Shown: positions 52,931 through 62,313 of the stretch, one piece after another
How the letters are laid out: every line of letters begins with the position of its first letter
Position numbering within the stretch: the first letter of the stretch is position 1
Source: Ornithinibacillus halophilus
GTDB taxonomy: Bacteria; Bacillota; Bacilli; Bacillales; Amphibacillaceae
Reading direction: 5' to 3'
Assembly (NCBI RefSeq): GCF_900129485.1
Contig: NZ_FQVW01000012.1
Coordinates: forward strand, 1 to 64,000
Length of the DNA: 64,000 bases
The notes under the pieces: generated by a model
Told to the model about the DNA's origin: nothing
The model's input: only the letters and a program-made list of their open reading frames with translations
The model's database searches: none
Translations under genes and position numbers: made by a program

Positions 52931-54868
52931 TTACGCTTTATTAATAGATATAATATTTTGCTCATTTAGGGTTATTTCTCCATCTTTAAGAAGGACTATT
53001 TCTTCATCTTCTTGAAGATTCGTAAACACTATTGGAGTAATTATAGACGGAACATTAGTTTTAATATAATCCAAATCGACCGTCATCAGTTTTTGACCAG
53101 CTTTAATTTTATCCCCTTCTTGAACAAATACCTCAAAGCCTTCTCCTTGCAACTTCACTGTATCAATACCAAAGTGAATGAGAATTTCTCGGCCTGAGTC
53201 AGATTGAATACCAATCGCATGCTTCGTAGGGAATACATTAACAATTTCACCGTCGACAGGAGAGACAATCATATTATCAGTCGGCTCGATCGCAAAACCG
53301 TCCCCCATCATTTTTCCAGAAAATACTTGGTCAGGCACTTCCGTTATTGGTAGTAATCTCCCTTTAATAGGGCCTGTTATATTTGTTTCTCCTTTTTCAT
53401 CCACTGTGATTTCTTTTTGTATTTTTTCTTTTGTGACTCTTGGTGTTTTTCCACTAATAATATCAGCAATTTGCCCTTTAATTGTATCCGATTTAGGACC
53501 AAATATAGCTTGGATATTATTTCCGACTTCCATAACACCTGAAGCACCAAGCCTCTTCAATCTATCTTTATCTACGTTATTCTTATCATTAACAGACACA
53601 CGAAGACGAGTAATACAAGCATCTAAGTGAGCAATGTTTTCCTTACCACCTAGACTTTCTAGTACATCGTACGGAAGGTCTCCTGCTTCTTGTACTTCTC
53701 CCTCTTCTTCCCCTGTATCTTCTTCACGTCCAGGTGTTGCTAAATTCCATTTACGAATGGCAAATCGGAATCCGAAGTAGTAAAGAAAGGCAAACCCAAT
53801 ACCTACTGGAATAACCATCCACGCATTAGTAGATAATCCCCAATATAATACATAATCAATAAATCCACCAGAGAATGTGAATCCAGCTTTTACATTTAAT
53901 AAGTCCATTACAACAAATGATAATCCAGCAAATACTGCATGGATTAAAAATAATACTGGTGCAACAAATAGAAATGCAAATTCAATTGGTTCTGTAATCC
54001 CTGTTAAAAAGGATGTCAATGCAGCAGATGCCATAATACCTGCTACTTTTTTCTTGTTTTCCGGCTTTGCTTCATGATAAATTGCTAGTGCTGCAGCTGG
54101 TAATCCAAACAACATGAATGGAAATAACCCCGTCATAAACGTTCCCGCGGTAGGGTCTCCTGCAAAGTAACGAGTCATATCACCTTTTACAACATTTCCA
54201 GCATCATTAACGAAGGATCCGAATTCATACCAGAATGGCTGGTAGAAAATGTGATGTAATCCGAATGGAATTAGCGCACGTTGTCCAAACCCAAAAATAA
54301 ACGCTGCTACAGTAGAGCCTGTTTCAGTTGCTAATACCGAGAACCAGTCAATAACATCTTGAATTGGTGGCCATACATAGAAGAACAGCATTCCTAATAT
54401 AACTGCTGTTGCAGCTGTAATAATTGGTACAAAACGTTTTCCTGCAAAGAACCCTAAAAACTGTGGTAGTTGTATTTGATAAAACTTTTTATATAAATAG
54501 GCAGCCACAATCCCCATTAAGATACCACCAAAAACACCCATTTGTAGAGTGGATATACCCAGCATCTCAATGGTTTCAACACCTTTAGATTCTGCCATTA
54601 TTCCTAACGTGACATTCATAACTAAAAACCCAATTACAGCTGCTAAACCAGCCACTCCATCTCCATCAGCTAAACCAATCGCTACACCAATCGCAAATAG
54701 TAGTGGTAGATTATCAAATATAATTCCACCGGCTTGTGCCATAATTGGAATATCTAGTACATTTTCATGCCCTATCCCTAATAATAAACCTGCAGCTGGT
54801 AAAACAGATACAGGTAACATTAGCGCTTTACCTACTCGTTGTAGTAAACCGAACGCTTCTTTAAACAT
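52931..54868 (-). CDS. ptsG: PTS glucose transporter subunit IICBA
   Basis: 645 residues, domain order IIC-IIB-IIA as in B. subtilis PtsG. IIC spans about 1-375 with [10 protein letters not shown] (290-299). The IIB phosphorylation Cys418 is in [11 protein letters not shown]. The IIA active His565 is in [12 protein letters not shown], with partner His550. It takes up and phosphorylates glucose using PEP through HPr. Its leader contains a RAT antiterminator overlapping a terminator, and the GlcT gene lies directly upstream, so the control circuit is complete. GGAGG precedes the ATG. Confidence 0.96.
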   Translation of the reverse strand: MFKEAFGLLQRVGKALMLPVSVLPAAGLLLGIGHENVLDIPIMAQAGGIIFDNLPLLFAIGVAIGLADGDGVAGLAAVIGFLVMNVTLGIMAESKGVETIEMLGISTLQMGVFGGILMGIVAAYLYKKFYQIQLPQFLGFFAGKRFVPIITAATAVILGMLFFYVWPPIQDVIDWFSVLATETGSTVAAFIFGFGQRALIPFGLHHIFYQPFWYEFGSFVNDAGNVVKGDMTRYFAGDPTAGTFMTGLFPFMLFGLPAAALAIYHEAKPENKKKVAGIMASAALTSFLTGITEPIEFAFLFVAPVLFLIHAVFAGLSFVVMDLLNVKAGFTFSGGFIDYVLYWGLSTNAWMVIPVGIGFAFLYYFGFRFAIRKWNLATPGREEDTGEEEGEVQEAGDLPYDVLESLGGKENIAHLDACITRLRVSVNDKNNVDKDRLKRLGASGVMEVGNNIQAIFGPKSDTIKGQIADIISGKTPRVTKEKIQKEITVDEKGETNITGPIKGRLLPITEVPDQVFSGKMMGDGFAIEPTDNMIVSPVDGEIVNVFPTKHAIGIQSDSGREILIHFGIDTVKLQGEGFEVFVQEGDKIKAGQKLMTVDLDYIKTNVPSIITPIVFTNLQEDEEIVLLKDGEITLNEQNIISINKA

Positions 54869-54944
54869 GCTTTAACCTCCTAGTGTTATTAAATTATAAG
54901 CAGTTAAGGTAATGCATGCATCTGAAATCCTTTATTAAAACGCA

Positions 54945-55023
54945 AAAAAGCATGAGCAAAGACGAATGCGAAACCAAGAGAGTATACTCCTCCCTTGATG
55001 ACGCTATTCTGCTTAGCTCATGC
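54945..55023 (-). terminator. Leader terminator of ptsG, GlcT-controlled
   Basis: Arms GCATGAGC and GCTCATGC (54951-54958 and 55016-55023) with a long loop, then T6 on the minus strand. It overlaps the RAT element, so GlcT binding can prevent it forming. Confidence 0.8.
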
Positions 55024-55045
55024 CTGAATTTAATCAGTTACACGC
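55017..55045 (-). promoter_or_regulatory. RAT ribonucleic antiterminator of ptsG
   Basis: On the minus strand GTGTAACTGATTAAATTCAG and the following GCATGAG closely match the B. subtilis ptsG RAT as I remember it. It is the binding site for the CAT domain of GlcT and overlaps the 5' arm of the leader terminator. Confidence 0.85.
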
Positions 55046-55073
55046 ATAGAATGAATAAACGGTATGATATTAT

Positions 55074-55898
55074 TCAATTTAGTAGTCGCTGAAGATGGAT
55101 GGTTAAGTAAATAACCTCTGCATCAACAACTGGCTTTTTTAGAGTTTGTTGCATAACCTTAACGATTTTCCAAGCAAGATTATAGCACATTGGGTATTCC
55201 ATTTTCAATACTTTTCCTAAACTTGTTTGTTCTTTATTAGCTACCCCTGAACTTACACGATCAATGGCAAACCGAATATGTTGAACGAGTCTAAAGTAAT
55301 TAATACTGTCTCTCTTTAAGGTAATATCTAATCCATCTTCAATCATTTGAATAAGTTGAAAAACAAGGGTTGAATTTTTATTGATATCACTTAAATTTCT
55401 ATCAGTTACTGAACTGTGAATATGGATAGCAATTAATCCTATTTCGCCATCAGGAAGTTGAACCCCACTAAATTCCTTAATCATAGAAACAATGGTCTTC
55501 GCTACCATATATTCCTTATGATACAGGACTTCTGTTTCTACCAAAAATGGATTTTTAATATTAATTCCTTCTTTTGCTCTTTTAATTGCAAAAGCAATAT
55601 GATCCGTTAAGCCAATATGAATATGTTCATTAACAATTTGACCCATTTCCTTTTCAATATGGCTCAAAACATCATGCATAAATTGAATAAAGTCTTCATC
55701 TAGTTGTGGTAATAATTGTTTATATTTATCTTGTTCAGTTGGATCTTCTAATCGAAAGACTTTCTCAGCTGTATCAGCACTTATTTCTTGTCCTTCCTTT
55801 TTTGAAAAACCAATACCTTTACCAATTAATAACACTTCTTTTTCGGAGGATTGTTCGGCAATCACAACATTATTATTTAATACCTTTTTGACTTGCAT
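55074..55898 (-). CDS. glcT: PtsGHI antiterminator GlcT (BglG/SacY family)
   Basis: 274 residues: N-terminal CAT RNA-binding domain (KVLNNNVVIAEQSSEKEVLLIGKGIGF in parts, about 1-55), then two PRD domains with conserved histidines (DHIAFAIKRAKEG, then VQHIRFAIDRV and LTIHLQRLL). It binds the RAT hairpin in the ptsG leader when glucose is present; phosphorylation by the glucose PTS turns it off. It lies 205 bases upstream of ptsG on the same strand, as in B. subtilis. Confidence 0.95.
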   Translation of the reverse strand: MQVKKVLNNNVVIAEQSSEKEVLLIGKGIGFSKKEGQEISADTAEKVFRLEDPTEQDKYKQLLPQLDEDFIQFMHDVLSHIEKEMGQIVNEHIHIGLTDHIAFAIKRAKEGINIKNPFLVETEVLYHKEYMVAKTIVSMIKEFSGVQLPDGEIGLIAIHIHSSVTDRNLSDINKNSTLVFQLIQMIEDGLDITLKRDSINYFRLVQHIRFAIDRVSSGVANKEQTSLGKVLKMEYPMCYNLAWKIVKVMQQTLKKPVVDAEVIYLTIHLQRLLN

Positions 55899-55932
55899 GT
55901 TATCACCTTGTCCTCCTTTTCTTAAGATGTTC

Positions 55933-57858
55933 TTATTTCCATTGCATCTCTACTGGTAAAACTTCATTTATATTCGTAATAAACTTCTCTTTTTCCTTCT
56001 CTTTCATCCATAAGTGTATGGAACCATAATCATCACTGGTTCGAATCAATCTTCCAATTCCTTGTCTCAATCTAAGCAGCATATAAGGTAGATCAACATC
56101 GACTAATGGATCAACAGCGTGTTTATGTTTAGCCTGAAAGACTGGGTCTTTAGGTGGAAAAGGCAGTGAAGAAATAATAACCTGTGTAAGTGCCTCACCC
56201 GGTATGTCTAATCCTTCCCATAAATGATACGCACATAAAACAGAATTTACATCTTTTTGAAAATCACTAACAATATCACTTATTTCACGATCACCTTCAA
56301 AATGGAGTTGGAACATAAGATTTTTTTCAGTGACAGAGGTACGAAATTGCTCCATTTCCTCACGATCTGAAAATAATATTAATGATTTGCCTTTATTTTG
56401 AGTTAATTGATTTTCAATTTTCTCCCATTTATCATTCGATTCCAAATGACCCCGTATTGTCATCTTCTCATTATAATCAAAAGGAGAAGAAACCGTAAAT
56501 GAATCAAAGTCTTCTATACCAAGACTTGATGCTAAATAAGAAAAATCATCATTTTGAGAAAGAGTTGCTGAAGAAAATACAAAAGGAATATCCTTTGAGA
56601 ATACTTCCTTGTTTAAAACATCTTCTACCAATCGTGGCATCAACACAAGGGAAGTTGTGTTTTCATTCTCTTCCAACCAAAAAATTCCTTCATCACTTTT
56701 TAAGAAAATTGACAGTCCATGGAAGAAAAACTCTAGATATTCTTCAATGATTTTAATATGGTAGTCATCGATCGTAAACATTTCTGAATCGAATACGAGT
56801 TGATCAAGCAATCGTTCTACCTTTTCATATAAATCTCTTGCAATTAGAAGTAAATCTTTTGATACAGAAACTTGCTGTCGATTAGAGCCCTTCACAGATG
56901 AAGAAGACTGTTGTAGCATTTGAAACCATTCATCATGAAGCGTAAGGATATCTTCTATAAGATAAAGTGTTTCCTCCGTAACATCCTGTCCCATATATCC
57001 AGTTAACACATTTTCTAACGTTTCTGCATTGAATCGGTATGTTAGTCCCTTTTGCGCAGAAAACTCTAGAAGATGCCCTTCATCAAAGACGACACAACTG
57101 GCTTCTGGGAGTAATGCCATTTGTCCTTCACGTTTTCTTGAGTCCTTCGTCCATACATGCTCCATATAGAAATCATGGGAACAGATGATTAAATCTGTTG
57201 CATGACGGTAATAATCACGGTTCAGGGTCTGTCCACTTCGGTGTCGCCAATCACATGTGGAACATTGTTGTAGTGGATCCCATGCAATTTTTTCCCACGT
57301 TTCATCCGGCACCCAAGGGTACTCCTTCCGATCTCCATAGCGCTCGAATTTTTTCTTTGCTGCACTTGTATCAAATACGAAATCAGGAATTTCATCATGA
57401 ACTCGAAAGATATTCTCATCCTCTGTATGTTCAATTAAAGCATCTAGTTTTCTAACGCAGACATAATTTTCTCGTGCTTTCGCTAAACGAACATCAATGT
57501 TAAGACCTAGAGCTTCTTCTAGCTTCTCAATATCTCCACCTTTTTTTACAAGTTGCTCAATAAGCGTTTCATCTGCACAAGAGATAATTGCTGGTTTACC
57601 TTTATATCGCGCATAGCAAATGGCATAAAGTAAATACACAAATGTTTTACCTGTACCAACTCCAGCTTCAGCAAAAATCGTTGAACGGTTTTTGAAAGCC
57701 TGTTCAAGTTGAAATGCCATATATATTTGTTCATCACGTAATTCATAGCCTTTTTCAGGCAAAATATCGTAAAAAACATCTCCAACGTAATCACCGAGCC
57801 GATCGAAGAAGTTTTCAGTTTTTGAAACGGTAAATGGTAATGCATTAGCTTTCGTCAT
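55933..57858 (-). CDS. DinG/XPD-like ATP-dependent DNA helicase
   Basis: 641-residue superfamily 2 helicase. Walker A is AGVGTGKT (65-72), the Walker B DEGH is at 259-262, and the C-terminal motif VI reads RLRQGIGRLIRTSDDYG. An iron-sulfur domain is suggested by C134 (ARENYVCVRKL) and the pair C199/C202 (QQCSTCDW); the expected fourth ligand is not obvious. DinG-family helicases unwind DNA/RNA structures and damaged DNA. Longer than the usual UvrD type and lacking the exonuclease domain of B. subtilis DinG. It lies 34 bases upstream of glcT on the same strand. Confidence 0.88.
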   Translation of the reverse strand: MTKANALPFTVSKTENFFDRLGDYVGDVFYDILPEKGYELRDEQIYMAFQLEQAFKNRSTIFAEAGVGTGKTFVYLLYAICYARYKGKPAIISCADETLIEQLVKKGGDIEKLEEALGLNIDVRLAKARENYVCVRKLDALIEHTEDENIFRVHDEIPDFVFDTSAAKKKFERYGDRKEYPWVPDETWEKIAWDPLQQCSTCDWRHRSGQTLNRDYYRHATDLIICSHDFYMEHVWTKDSRKREGQMALLPEASCVVFDEGHLLEFSAQKGLTYRFNAETLENVLTGYMGQDVTEETLYLIEDILTLHDEWFQMLQQSSSSVKGSNRQQVSVSKDLLLIARDLYEKVERLLDQLVFDSEMFTIDDYHIKIIEEYLEFFFHGLSIFLKSDEGIFWLEENENTTSLVLMPRLVEDVLNKEVFSKDIPFVFSSATLSQNDDFSYLASSLGIEDFDSFTVSSPFDYNEKMTIRGHLESNDKWEKIENQLTQNKGKSLILFSDREEMEQFRTSVTEKNLMFQLHFEGDREISDIVSDFQKDVNSVLCAYHLWEGLDIPGEALTQVIISSLPFPPKDPVFQAKHKHAVDPLVDVDLPYMLLRLRQGIGRLIRTSDDYGSIHLWMKEKEKEKFITNINEVLPVEMQWK

Positions 57859-57959
57859 GGTAAACTCCTCTTCATATTATTCCTAAAGAGTCATTATACG
57901 TGATTAGAAGGTTCACGTCACTCGAGATGCAATTGTTCCGTAAATTGTTTATTTATCAT

Positions 57960-58433
57960 TTAGACATTGTTTGAAGCCACATTGGATCGAAATTGCCCTT
58001 CTTTTTGTAAGTTTTTCTTAAGAAAGTCTATCAAATACTTTAGATCATAATCTTCTAACCACTTACATTGAATATCAACTTCTCTTCCATCAAGTAATCG
58101 AACGATGATTAATTCTACATCATGAACGTGAGTATGTAAGCAAAAATTAATATCCTGATAACAAACTTCTTTTTTGGGCAAAATTGTCGTCCGATAGATA
58201 TACATTCTTTCATCTTCTAGATTTATATAAACCTTTTCTGATAATCTCAAACTATGCAGTCCATGAATGACACCAATCATGACAGAAATCAAACCAACAA
58301 CGAGTATGATAGAATCGACATGATTAAACTTATACGCCGGGACAACAATTCCTAAAAAAGCAATAAATGATGTAGTAAAGGAATATATTGCGTTATTAAC
58401 CCATTTACTATTCTGTGAAAATTTTAGTTGCAT
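57960..58433 (-). CDS. Hypothetical membrane protein
   Basis: 157 residues. Two hydrophobic helices near the N-terminus (about 15-32 and 38-58) followed by a soluble beta-rich domain with LEDERMYIYRTTILPKKEV and DVELIIVRLLDGREVDIQC. I do not recognise a named family. It is a single gene between the DinG-like helicase and the CoA-transferase terminator. The two-helix plus domain pattern suggests a membrane-linked sensor or PH-like domain protein; this is a guess. Confidence 0.6.
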   Translation of the reverse strand: MQLKFSQNSKWVNNAIYSFTTSFIAFLGIVVPAYKFNHVDSIILVVGLISVMIGVIHGLHSLRLSEKVYINLEDERMYIYRTTILPKKEVCYQDINFCLHTHVHDVELIIVRLLDGREVDIQCKWLEDYDLKYLIDFLKKNLQKEGQFRSNVASNNV

Positions 58434-58508
58434 ACTTACACCCTTTTTATATGTTTTAAAGTACCTTACGAATATTCAACAAAGAAGTTTCAATATAATT
58501 TGGAAACC

Positions 58509-58552
58509 AAAAAAGCTGACTTTCCTCCCCCCTTTGGAAAATCAGCTTTTTC
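58509..58552 (-). terminator. Terminator after CoA-transferase gene
   Basis: AAAAGCTGACTTTCC and GGAAAATCAGCTTTT arms with one mismatch and T-rich 3' flank on the minus strand. Confidence 0.85.
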
Positions 58553-58614
58553 TTTATATATAGAACCCCTATTTAATATGATACTTTCTCTTTAAAGATG
58601 TCTTAGTTACTACT

Positions 58615-60123
58615 CTATTTAACTTCTACTGTTTGTTTCATCGTTCCGTTTTCTGCAAAATTGGTATGCCAAGAAAGTGCTTTTTCTAGCACATGTGGAG
58701 TCTGCCCACCCCGTTCAACTGCTTCTTGGTAATAATCCCAAAGTTGCTTCTTGTACATTGGATGTGCACAGTTTTCAATAATCATTGGAACTCTTTCTCT
58801 TGGTGCTAATCCACGTAAGTCAGCGTATCCTTGTTCTGTTACAACTACATCGACATCATGTTCCGTATGATCTACATGTGAAACCATCGGTACGATACTA
58901 GAGATGTCGCCACCTTTGGCAACCGATTTTGTAACAAAGATTGCTAGACGAGCATTACGTGCAAAATCACCTGATCCACCAATACCATTCATCATTTTAG
59001 TTCCTGAAACGTGAGTAGAGTTTACATTTCCATAAATATCAAACTCTAATGCCGTGTTAATAGAGATTAATCCGAGCCTGCGAATGATTTCTGGATGATT
59101 TGAGATCTCCTGTGGTCGCATAATTAATTTATCACGGTACTTCTCAAAGTTTCCAAATACTTGCTTCATTTTTTCTTCCGATAAAGTAATTGAACAGCAT
59201 GATGCAAAATCAACTTTACCAGCATCAATTAAATCGAAAACAGCATCTTGTAATACTTCTGAATAAACTTCTAAGTTCTCAAACTCAGACTCTACCATTC
59301 CATGAAGGACTGCATTCGCCACAGAACCAATACCAGATTGTAATGGTGCTAATGTTTCTGTCAACCTACCTTCTTTGATCTCATTACGTAAGAAATCAAG
59401 TAGATGATTTGCCATAATTTGTGTTTCCTCATCAGGTGGAACGATTGTTGATGGTGAATCCTGTTGGTTTGTAAAAACGATCCCTACTATTTTTTCAGGA
59501 TCAACCTGGATTCCAATCTTACCAATTCGATCACGAGCTTTTGTTAAAGGAATTGGATCCCGTTCCCCTTGTTTTCCAGGGCTGTATAAATCGTGTAACC
59601 CTTCTAAGTCTGGTTGTGCTGTATTGATTTCAACGATAATATTCTTAGCATTCTCAGCAAATGCTAGGTTATTACCTGTTGATGTTGTAGGAATAATCAT
59701 TCCATCTTCCGTAATAGAAATCGCTTCCAATATCGCGTAATCTACAGTCTCAATTACATCTGCCCTAAGTAATTCAGCAACATGTGATAAATGATGATCA
59801 ACAAACAAATGCTCCCCAGCATTTATTTTCTTTCTCATCGTAGGATCTGCTTGGAATGGTAGTCGTTTGTTTACAATACCAACCTCAGCAAACATTTTAT
59901 CTACATCTGACCCGAGTGATGCCCCAGTAAATACATTCACTTTAAATTGTTCTCCAGCTTTTGCTCTATCAACCAAAGCTAATGGAACCGCTTTCACATC
60001 TCCCGCTCGTGTAAACCCACTTAACCCCAATGTCATTCCGTCTTGTATCCATCCAGCAGCTTCTTCTGCTGTTACAACACGGTCATGTAAACGAGGGTTC
60101 TTAATTCGATTAAGATTTTCCAT
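58615..60123 (-). CDS. Succinyl-CoA:acetate CoA-transferase / acetyl-CoA hydrolase
   Basis: About 502 residues. Landmarks: GMTLGLSGFTRAGDVKAVP near the start, LQSGIGSVANAVLHGM and the candidate catalytic Glu in YSEVLQD, then IGGSGDFARNARLAIFV and VTEQGYADLRGLAPRER. This fits the acetyl-CoA hydrolase/CoA-transferase family (AarC, Cat1), which exchanges CoA between succinyl-CoA and acetate. The ATG at 60123 lies just after GAGGG; the longer frame from 60156 is less likely. A LytTR regulator lies 129 bases upstream on the same strand. It could recover acetate or feed succinate made by the paa pathway. Confidence 0.88.
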   Translation of the reverse strand: MENLNRIKNPRLHDRVVTAEEAAGWIQDGMTLGLSGFTRAGDVKAVPLALVDRAKAGEQFKVNVFTGASLGSDVDKMFAEVGIVNKRLPFQADPTMRKKINAGEHLFVDHHLSHVAELLRADVIETVDYAILEAISITEDGMIIPTTSTGNNLAFAENAKNIIVEINTAQPDLEGLHDLYSPGKQGERDPIPLTKARDRIGKIGIQVDPEKIVGIVFTNQQDSPSTIVPPDEETQIMANHLLDFLRNEIKEGRLTETLAPLQSGIGSVANAVLHGMVESEFENLEVYSEVLQDAVFDLIDAGKVDFASCCSITLSEEKMKQVFGNFEKYRDKLIMRPQEISNHPEIIRRLGLISINTALEFDIYGNVNSTHVSGTKMMNGIGGSGDFARNARLAIFVTKSVAKGGDISSIVPMVSHVDHTEHDVDVVVTEQGYADLRGLAPRERVPMIIENCAHPMYKKQLWDYYQEAVERGGQTPHVLEKALSWHTNFAENGTMKQTVEVK

Positions 60124-60139
60124 GCCCCATCCCTCTTTC

Positions 60140-60177
60140 TTAACTTTTAGAATCATTTTAACTTACGAAGAGTTAAG
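60140..60177 (-). promoter_or_regulatory. Repeated AAGTTAA elements upstream of CoA-transferase
   Basis: On the minus strand AAGTTAA occurs at 60140-60146 and 60158-60164, and an inverted CTTAACT at 60171-60177. Direct repeats of this kind are typical LytTR-protein sites; the LytTR gene lies just upstream. Binding is not shown. Confidence 0.35.
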
Positions 60178-60252
60178 ATTGGGGAATGTAGTCTAAATAA
60201 GTGTTTTGTTGATTAAAACAGAAAAACAAATACATAAACCAGCATTTTTTCG

Positions 60253-60897
60253 TCAAAACCCTAGCAATTTACGGAAATAACTGGAATATTTCTGACTGAC
60301 AGGGACCTGTTCACCGTTATTCATCTTTAATAGAAATGTAGAATGAGTATCCGGATAGATCTCTTCTATATGATGAACGTTAACAATAAAAGAGCGATGG
60401 CAACGAATAAACATTTCTTTAGGAAGGGTGTATTCAAATTCTTGTAATGTATTTTTATGGGTTGCTATCTGGTAATTGGAATAGACATAGGTTTTTCTAT
60501 CTTTCACCTCTAAATATTTTACGTTTTGAAAAGGAATTGGCCTCCAACCATCCGAAGTCTTAACCGTTACAACCGATTTCCCATCCGTATATGCAGGGTA
60601 GATAGCAAGGATACTTCCTTCTAACTTACCTTCTTGATGAAGTGGGACGGCCATCCCATGATAAGGGATACCAAATAAATTGCGATCAATAAATTCAGAT
60701 ACCTTTTGTTCTGACTGGATTGCCATATAGGCAATTGTTCCTTCTTTAAGAGGATCCCCAGGTTTTATTTTCAAATCAATTCGTTTACTTGGTCGATAAT
60801 AGACATACTCCTTCTTATTGGAAATAGCAATGGATACTTCATCAGAGAATAGTTCACCCATTACATCTAATAAACTCGTGATCGTTAGCTTCTTCAT
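60253..60897 (-). CDS. LytTR family DNA-binding regulator without receiver domain
   Basis: 214 residues. The C-terminal LytTR domain (about 120-212) has VKYLEVKDRKTYVYSNY, the RCHRSFIVNVHHIEEI signature and the final PVSQKYSSYFRKLLG. The N-terminal half (VMGELFSDEVSIAISNKKEYVYYRPSKR) is not a response-regulator receiver: no phospho-acceptor Asp motif is visible. It resembles a small ligand-sensing domain. It lies directly upstream of the CoA-transferase, so it may control that gene through the AAGTTAA repeats at 60140-60177. Confidence 0.85.
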   Translation of the reverse strand: MKKLTITSLLDVMGELFSDEVSIAISNKKEYVYYRPSKRIDLKIKPGDPLKEGTIAYMAIQSEQKVSEFIDRNLFGIPYHGMAVPLHQEGKLEGSILAIYPAYTDGKSVVTVKTSDGWRPIPFQNVKYLEVKDRKTYVYSNYQIATHKNTLQEFEYTLPKEMFIRCHRSFIVNVHHIEEIYPDTHSTFLLKMNNGEQVPVSQKYSSYFRKLLGF

Positions 60898-61030
60898 TTA
60901 TTCTCAACTCCTTGTCCTTAACGTTAGCGTGGCCATATTGACAGTGTTGTAAAAGAGGACAGGTCTCACACAAAGGCTTTGTTTTACAATAAACTTTTGC
61001 ATGTTCCACTAATAAGGCATGATATTCCCT
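60898..61030 (-). pseudogene. C-terminal remnant of endonuclease III/MutY-family gene
   Basis: A reading frame from 61030 down to about 60898 encodes EYHALLVEHAKVYCKTKP followed by LCETCPLLQHCQ, which is the C-terminal [4Fe-4S] motif of endonuclease III-family DNA glycosylases (His-x-x-x-hydrophobic-x-x-C ... C-x-x-C ... C). A stop (TAG, 61031-61033) precedes it in frame, and the HAD gene occupies the DNA where the glycosylase domain should be. The frame then runs on into the lytTR gene in another frame. It is probably a decayed gene left by a deletion. It does not have its own start or ribosome site. Confidence 0.7.
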
Positions 61031-61047
61031 CTACCTTATTTTCAACC

Positions 61048-61914
61048 CTAGCCATTCCTTACCTTTGTATCATTTAGCATCTTTCCTATGGCTTCTGCCA
61101 CACCATTTTCATCATTTGTCTTAGTTGTATACTCGCAAATTGCTTTCACTGCATCAATTGCATTTCCCATTGCAACAGGCCTTCCTACTAAGCGAAGCAT
61201 ACTTACATCGTTTAAATTATCACCAATTGCCATGACATCAGCCATATCAATACCTAATTGTTCAGCAAAATGTTTCAATGCTATACCTTTTTCGGCATTA
61301 ATATGATTAAACTCTAGATTTGAACCACTTGAAGAACTGATAGCAAGGTTTTGTTCATTTTTTAGTTCGTTATATAAGTTTGATAGCTTATCTTTGTTTC
61401 CTGAATAAGTAAGTAACTTATAAATCGTTTGCTGAAGGATTTCCTCTATGTTATCTATAAATTGAACATGTTCTTTGATCATAAATTGCTCAGCGCCTAA
61501 AATCGCCTTTTCTTTCGATATATTTGGCATTGATTCTAAAAATGTATCAGCTAACTCCTTAATAAAGCGCTCTTTTTCCGTTGAAAAGACACCTGTTTCT
61601 GTAAAATAGACCAGGTGAATATTGTCCTTCATACTGCGCTGTCTAACAGTTTGAATCATTTCTGGGTCTAGTGCAGCACTCCGGATTAAGTCTCCTTCAG
61701 CTGTATACGTATTGGCTCCATTTAAGCATATAATTGGGCAGGTAACTCCCACTTCTTTTAGTAAGGTTGACGCTGATTCATATGGTCTTCCTGTTACAGC
61801 AACAAACTTTATCCCCTGTTCCAGAGCCTCTTTAATTTTCATTGCGTTTTCTTCACTAACTTCTGTATTCTTATTTAACAACGTACCATCTAAATCAGAT
61901 GCAATAAGTTTCAT
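61048..61914 (-). CDS. Cof-type HAD-IIB family phosphatase
   Basis: 288 residues. Motif I SDLDGTLLNKN with nucleophile Asp7 and acid/base Asp9, motif II TGRPYESAST, and motifs III/IV AIGDNLNDVSMLRLVG. It belongs to the YidA/Cof group of sugar-phosphate or cofactor phosphatases; substrate unknown. The C-terminus abuts the endonuclease remnant and could have been altered by the deletion that removed the glycosylase domain. It starts nine bases after the DUF3219 gene. Confidence 0.92.
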   Translation of the reverse strand: MKLIASDLDGTLLNKNTEVSEENAMKIKEALEQGIKFVAVTGRPYESASTLLKEVGVTCPIICLNGANTYTAEGDLIRSAALDPEMIQTVRQRSMKDNIHLVYFTETGVFSTEKERFIKELADTFLESMPNISKEKAILGAEQFMIKEHVQFIDNIEEILQQTIYKLLTYSGNKDKLSNLYNELKNEQNLAISSSSGSNLEFNHINAEKGIALKHFAEQLGIDMADVMAIGDNLNDVSMLRLVGRPVAMGNAIDAVKAICEYTTKTNDENGVAEAIGKMLNDTKVRNG

Positions 61915-61923
61915 AATTCCCTC

Positions 61924-62208
61924 CTATTTTTCTATCAGTTCCAGCTTAAATGTCCCTACTGAATCTTTCTCATACAAATTTGTAACAGAAGTTGAATAAT
62001 TAGATATGTTTGCATTACATTTTATTCCTCTTGTTGGTACTTCAACCGTAAAATCATTTTTATATAAAAGAGTCGTTACTTCATGGTAATCCTCATGCTT
62101 CACCTTAAATTGAAGTTCTAGGATTAACTGATTTGTTTCGGGAGCTTTTCTTTCATTTAAGCTTTCCGTTTCAATGGTATAGCCATTAATTATTACTTGT
62201 TCACTCAT
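61924..62208 (-). CDS. DUF3219 protein (YkvR-like)
   Basis: About 94 residues, all-beta small protein with the DUF3219 core (INGYTIETESLNERKAPE, then KHEDYHEVTTLLYKNDF). The ATG at 62208 has AAGGAGAGG upstream; the TTG at 62211 is an unlikely start. Probably translated with the HAD phosphatase gene downstream. Function unknown; B. subtilis YkvR is its relative as remembered. Confidence 0.8.
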   Translation of the reverse strand: MSEQVIINGYTIETESLNERKAPETNQLILELQFKVKHEDYHEVTTLLYKNDFTVEVPTRGIKCNANISNYSTSVTNLYEKDSVGTFKLELIEK

Positions 62209-62276
62209 CAAACCTCTCCTTCATAATCTAAGTCCATTTTACAACTTTATTTGGTAGGAAGACAGTTTGAGACCTA

Positions 62277-62306
62277 TTAAAAAGAACCCTCAAATAATGA
62301 GGATTC
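62277..62306 (-). terminator. Terminator after hotdog thioesterase gene
   Basis: GAATCCTCA and TGAGGGTTC arms with a T5 run on the minus strand. Confidence 0.75.
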
Positions 62307-62313
62307 ATAATAT

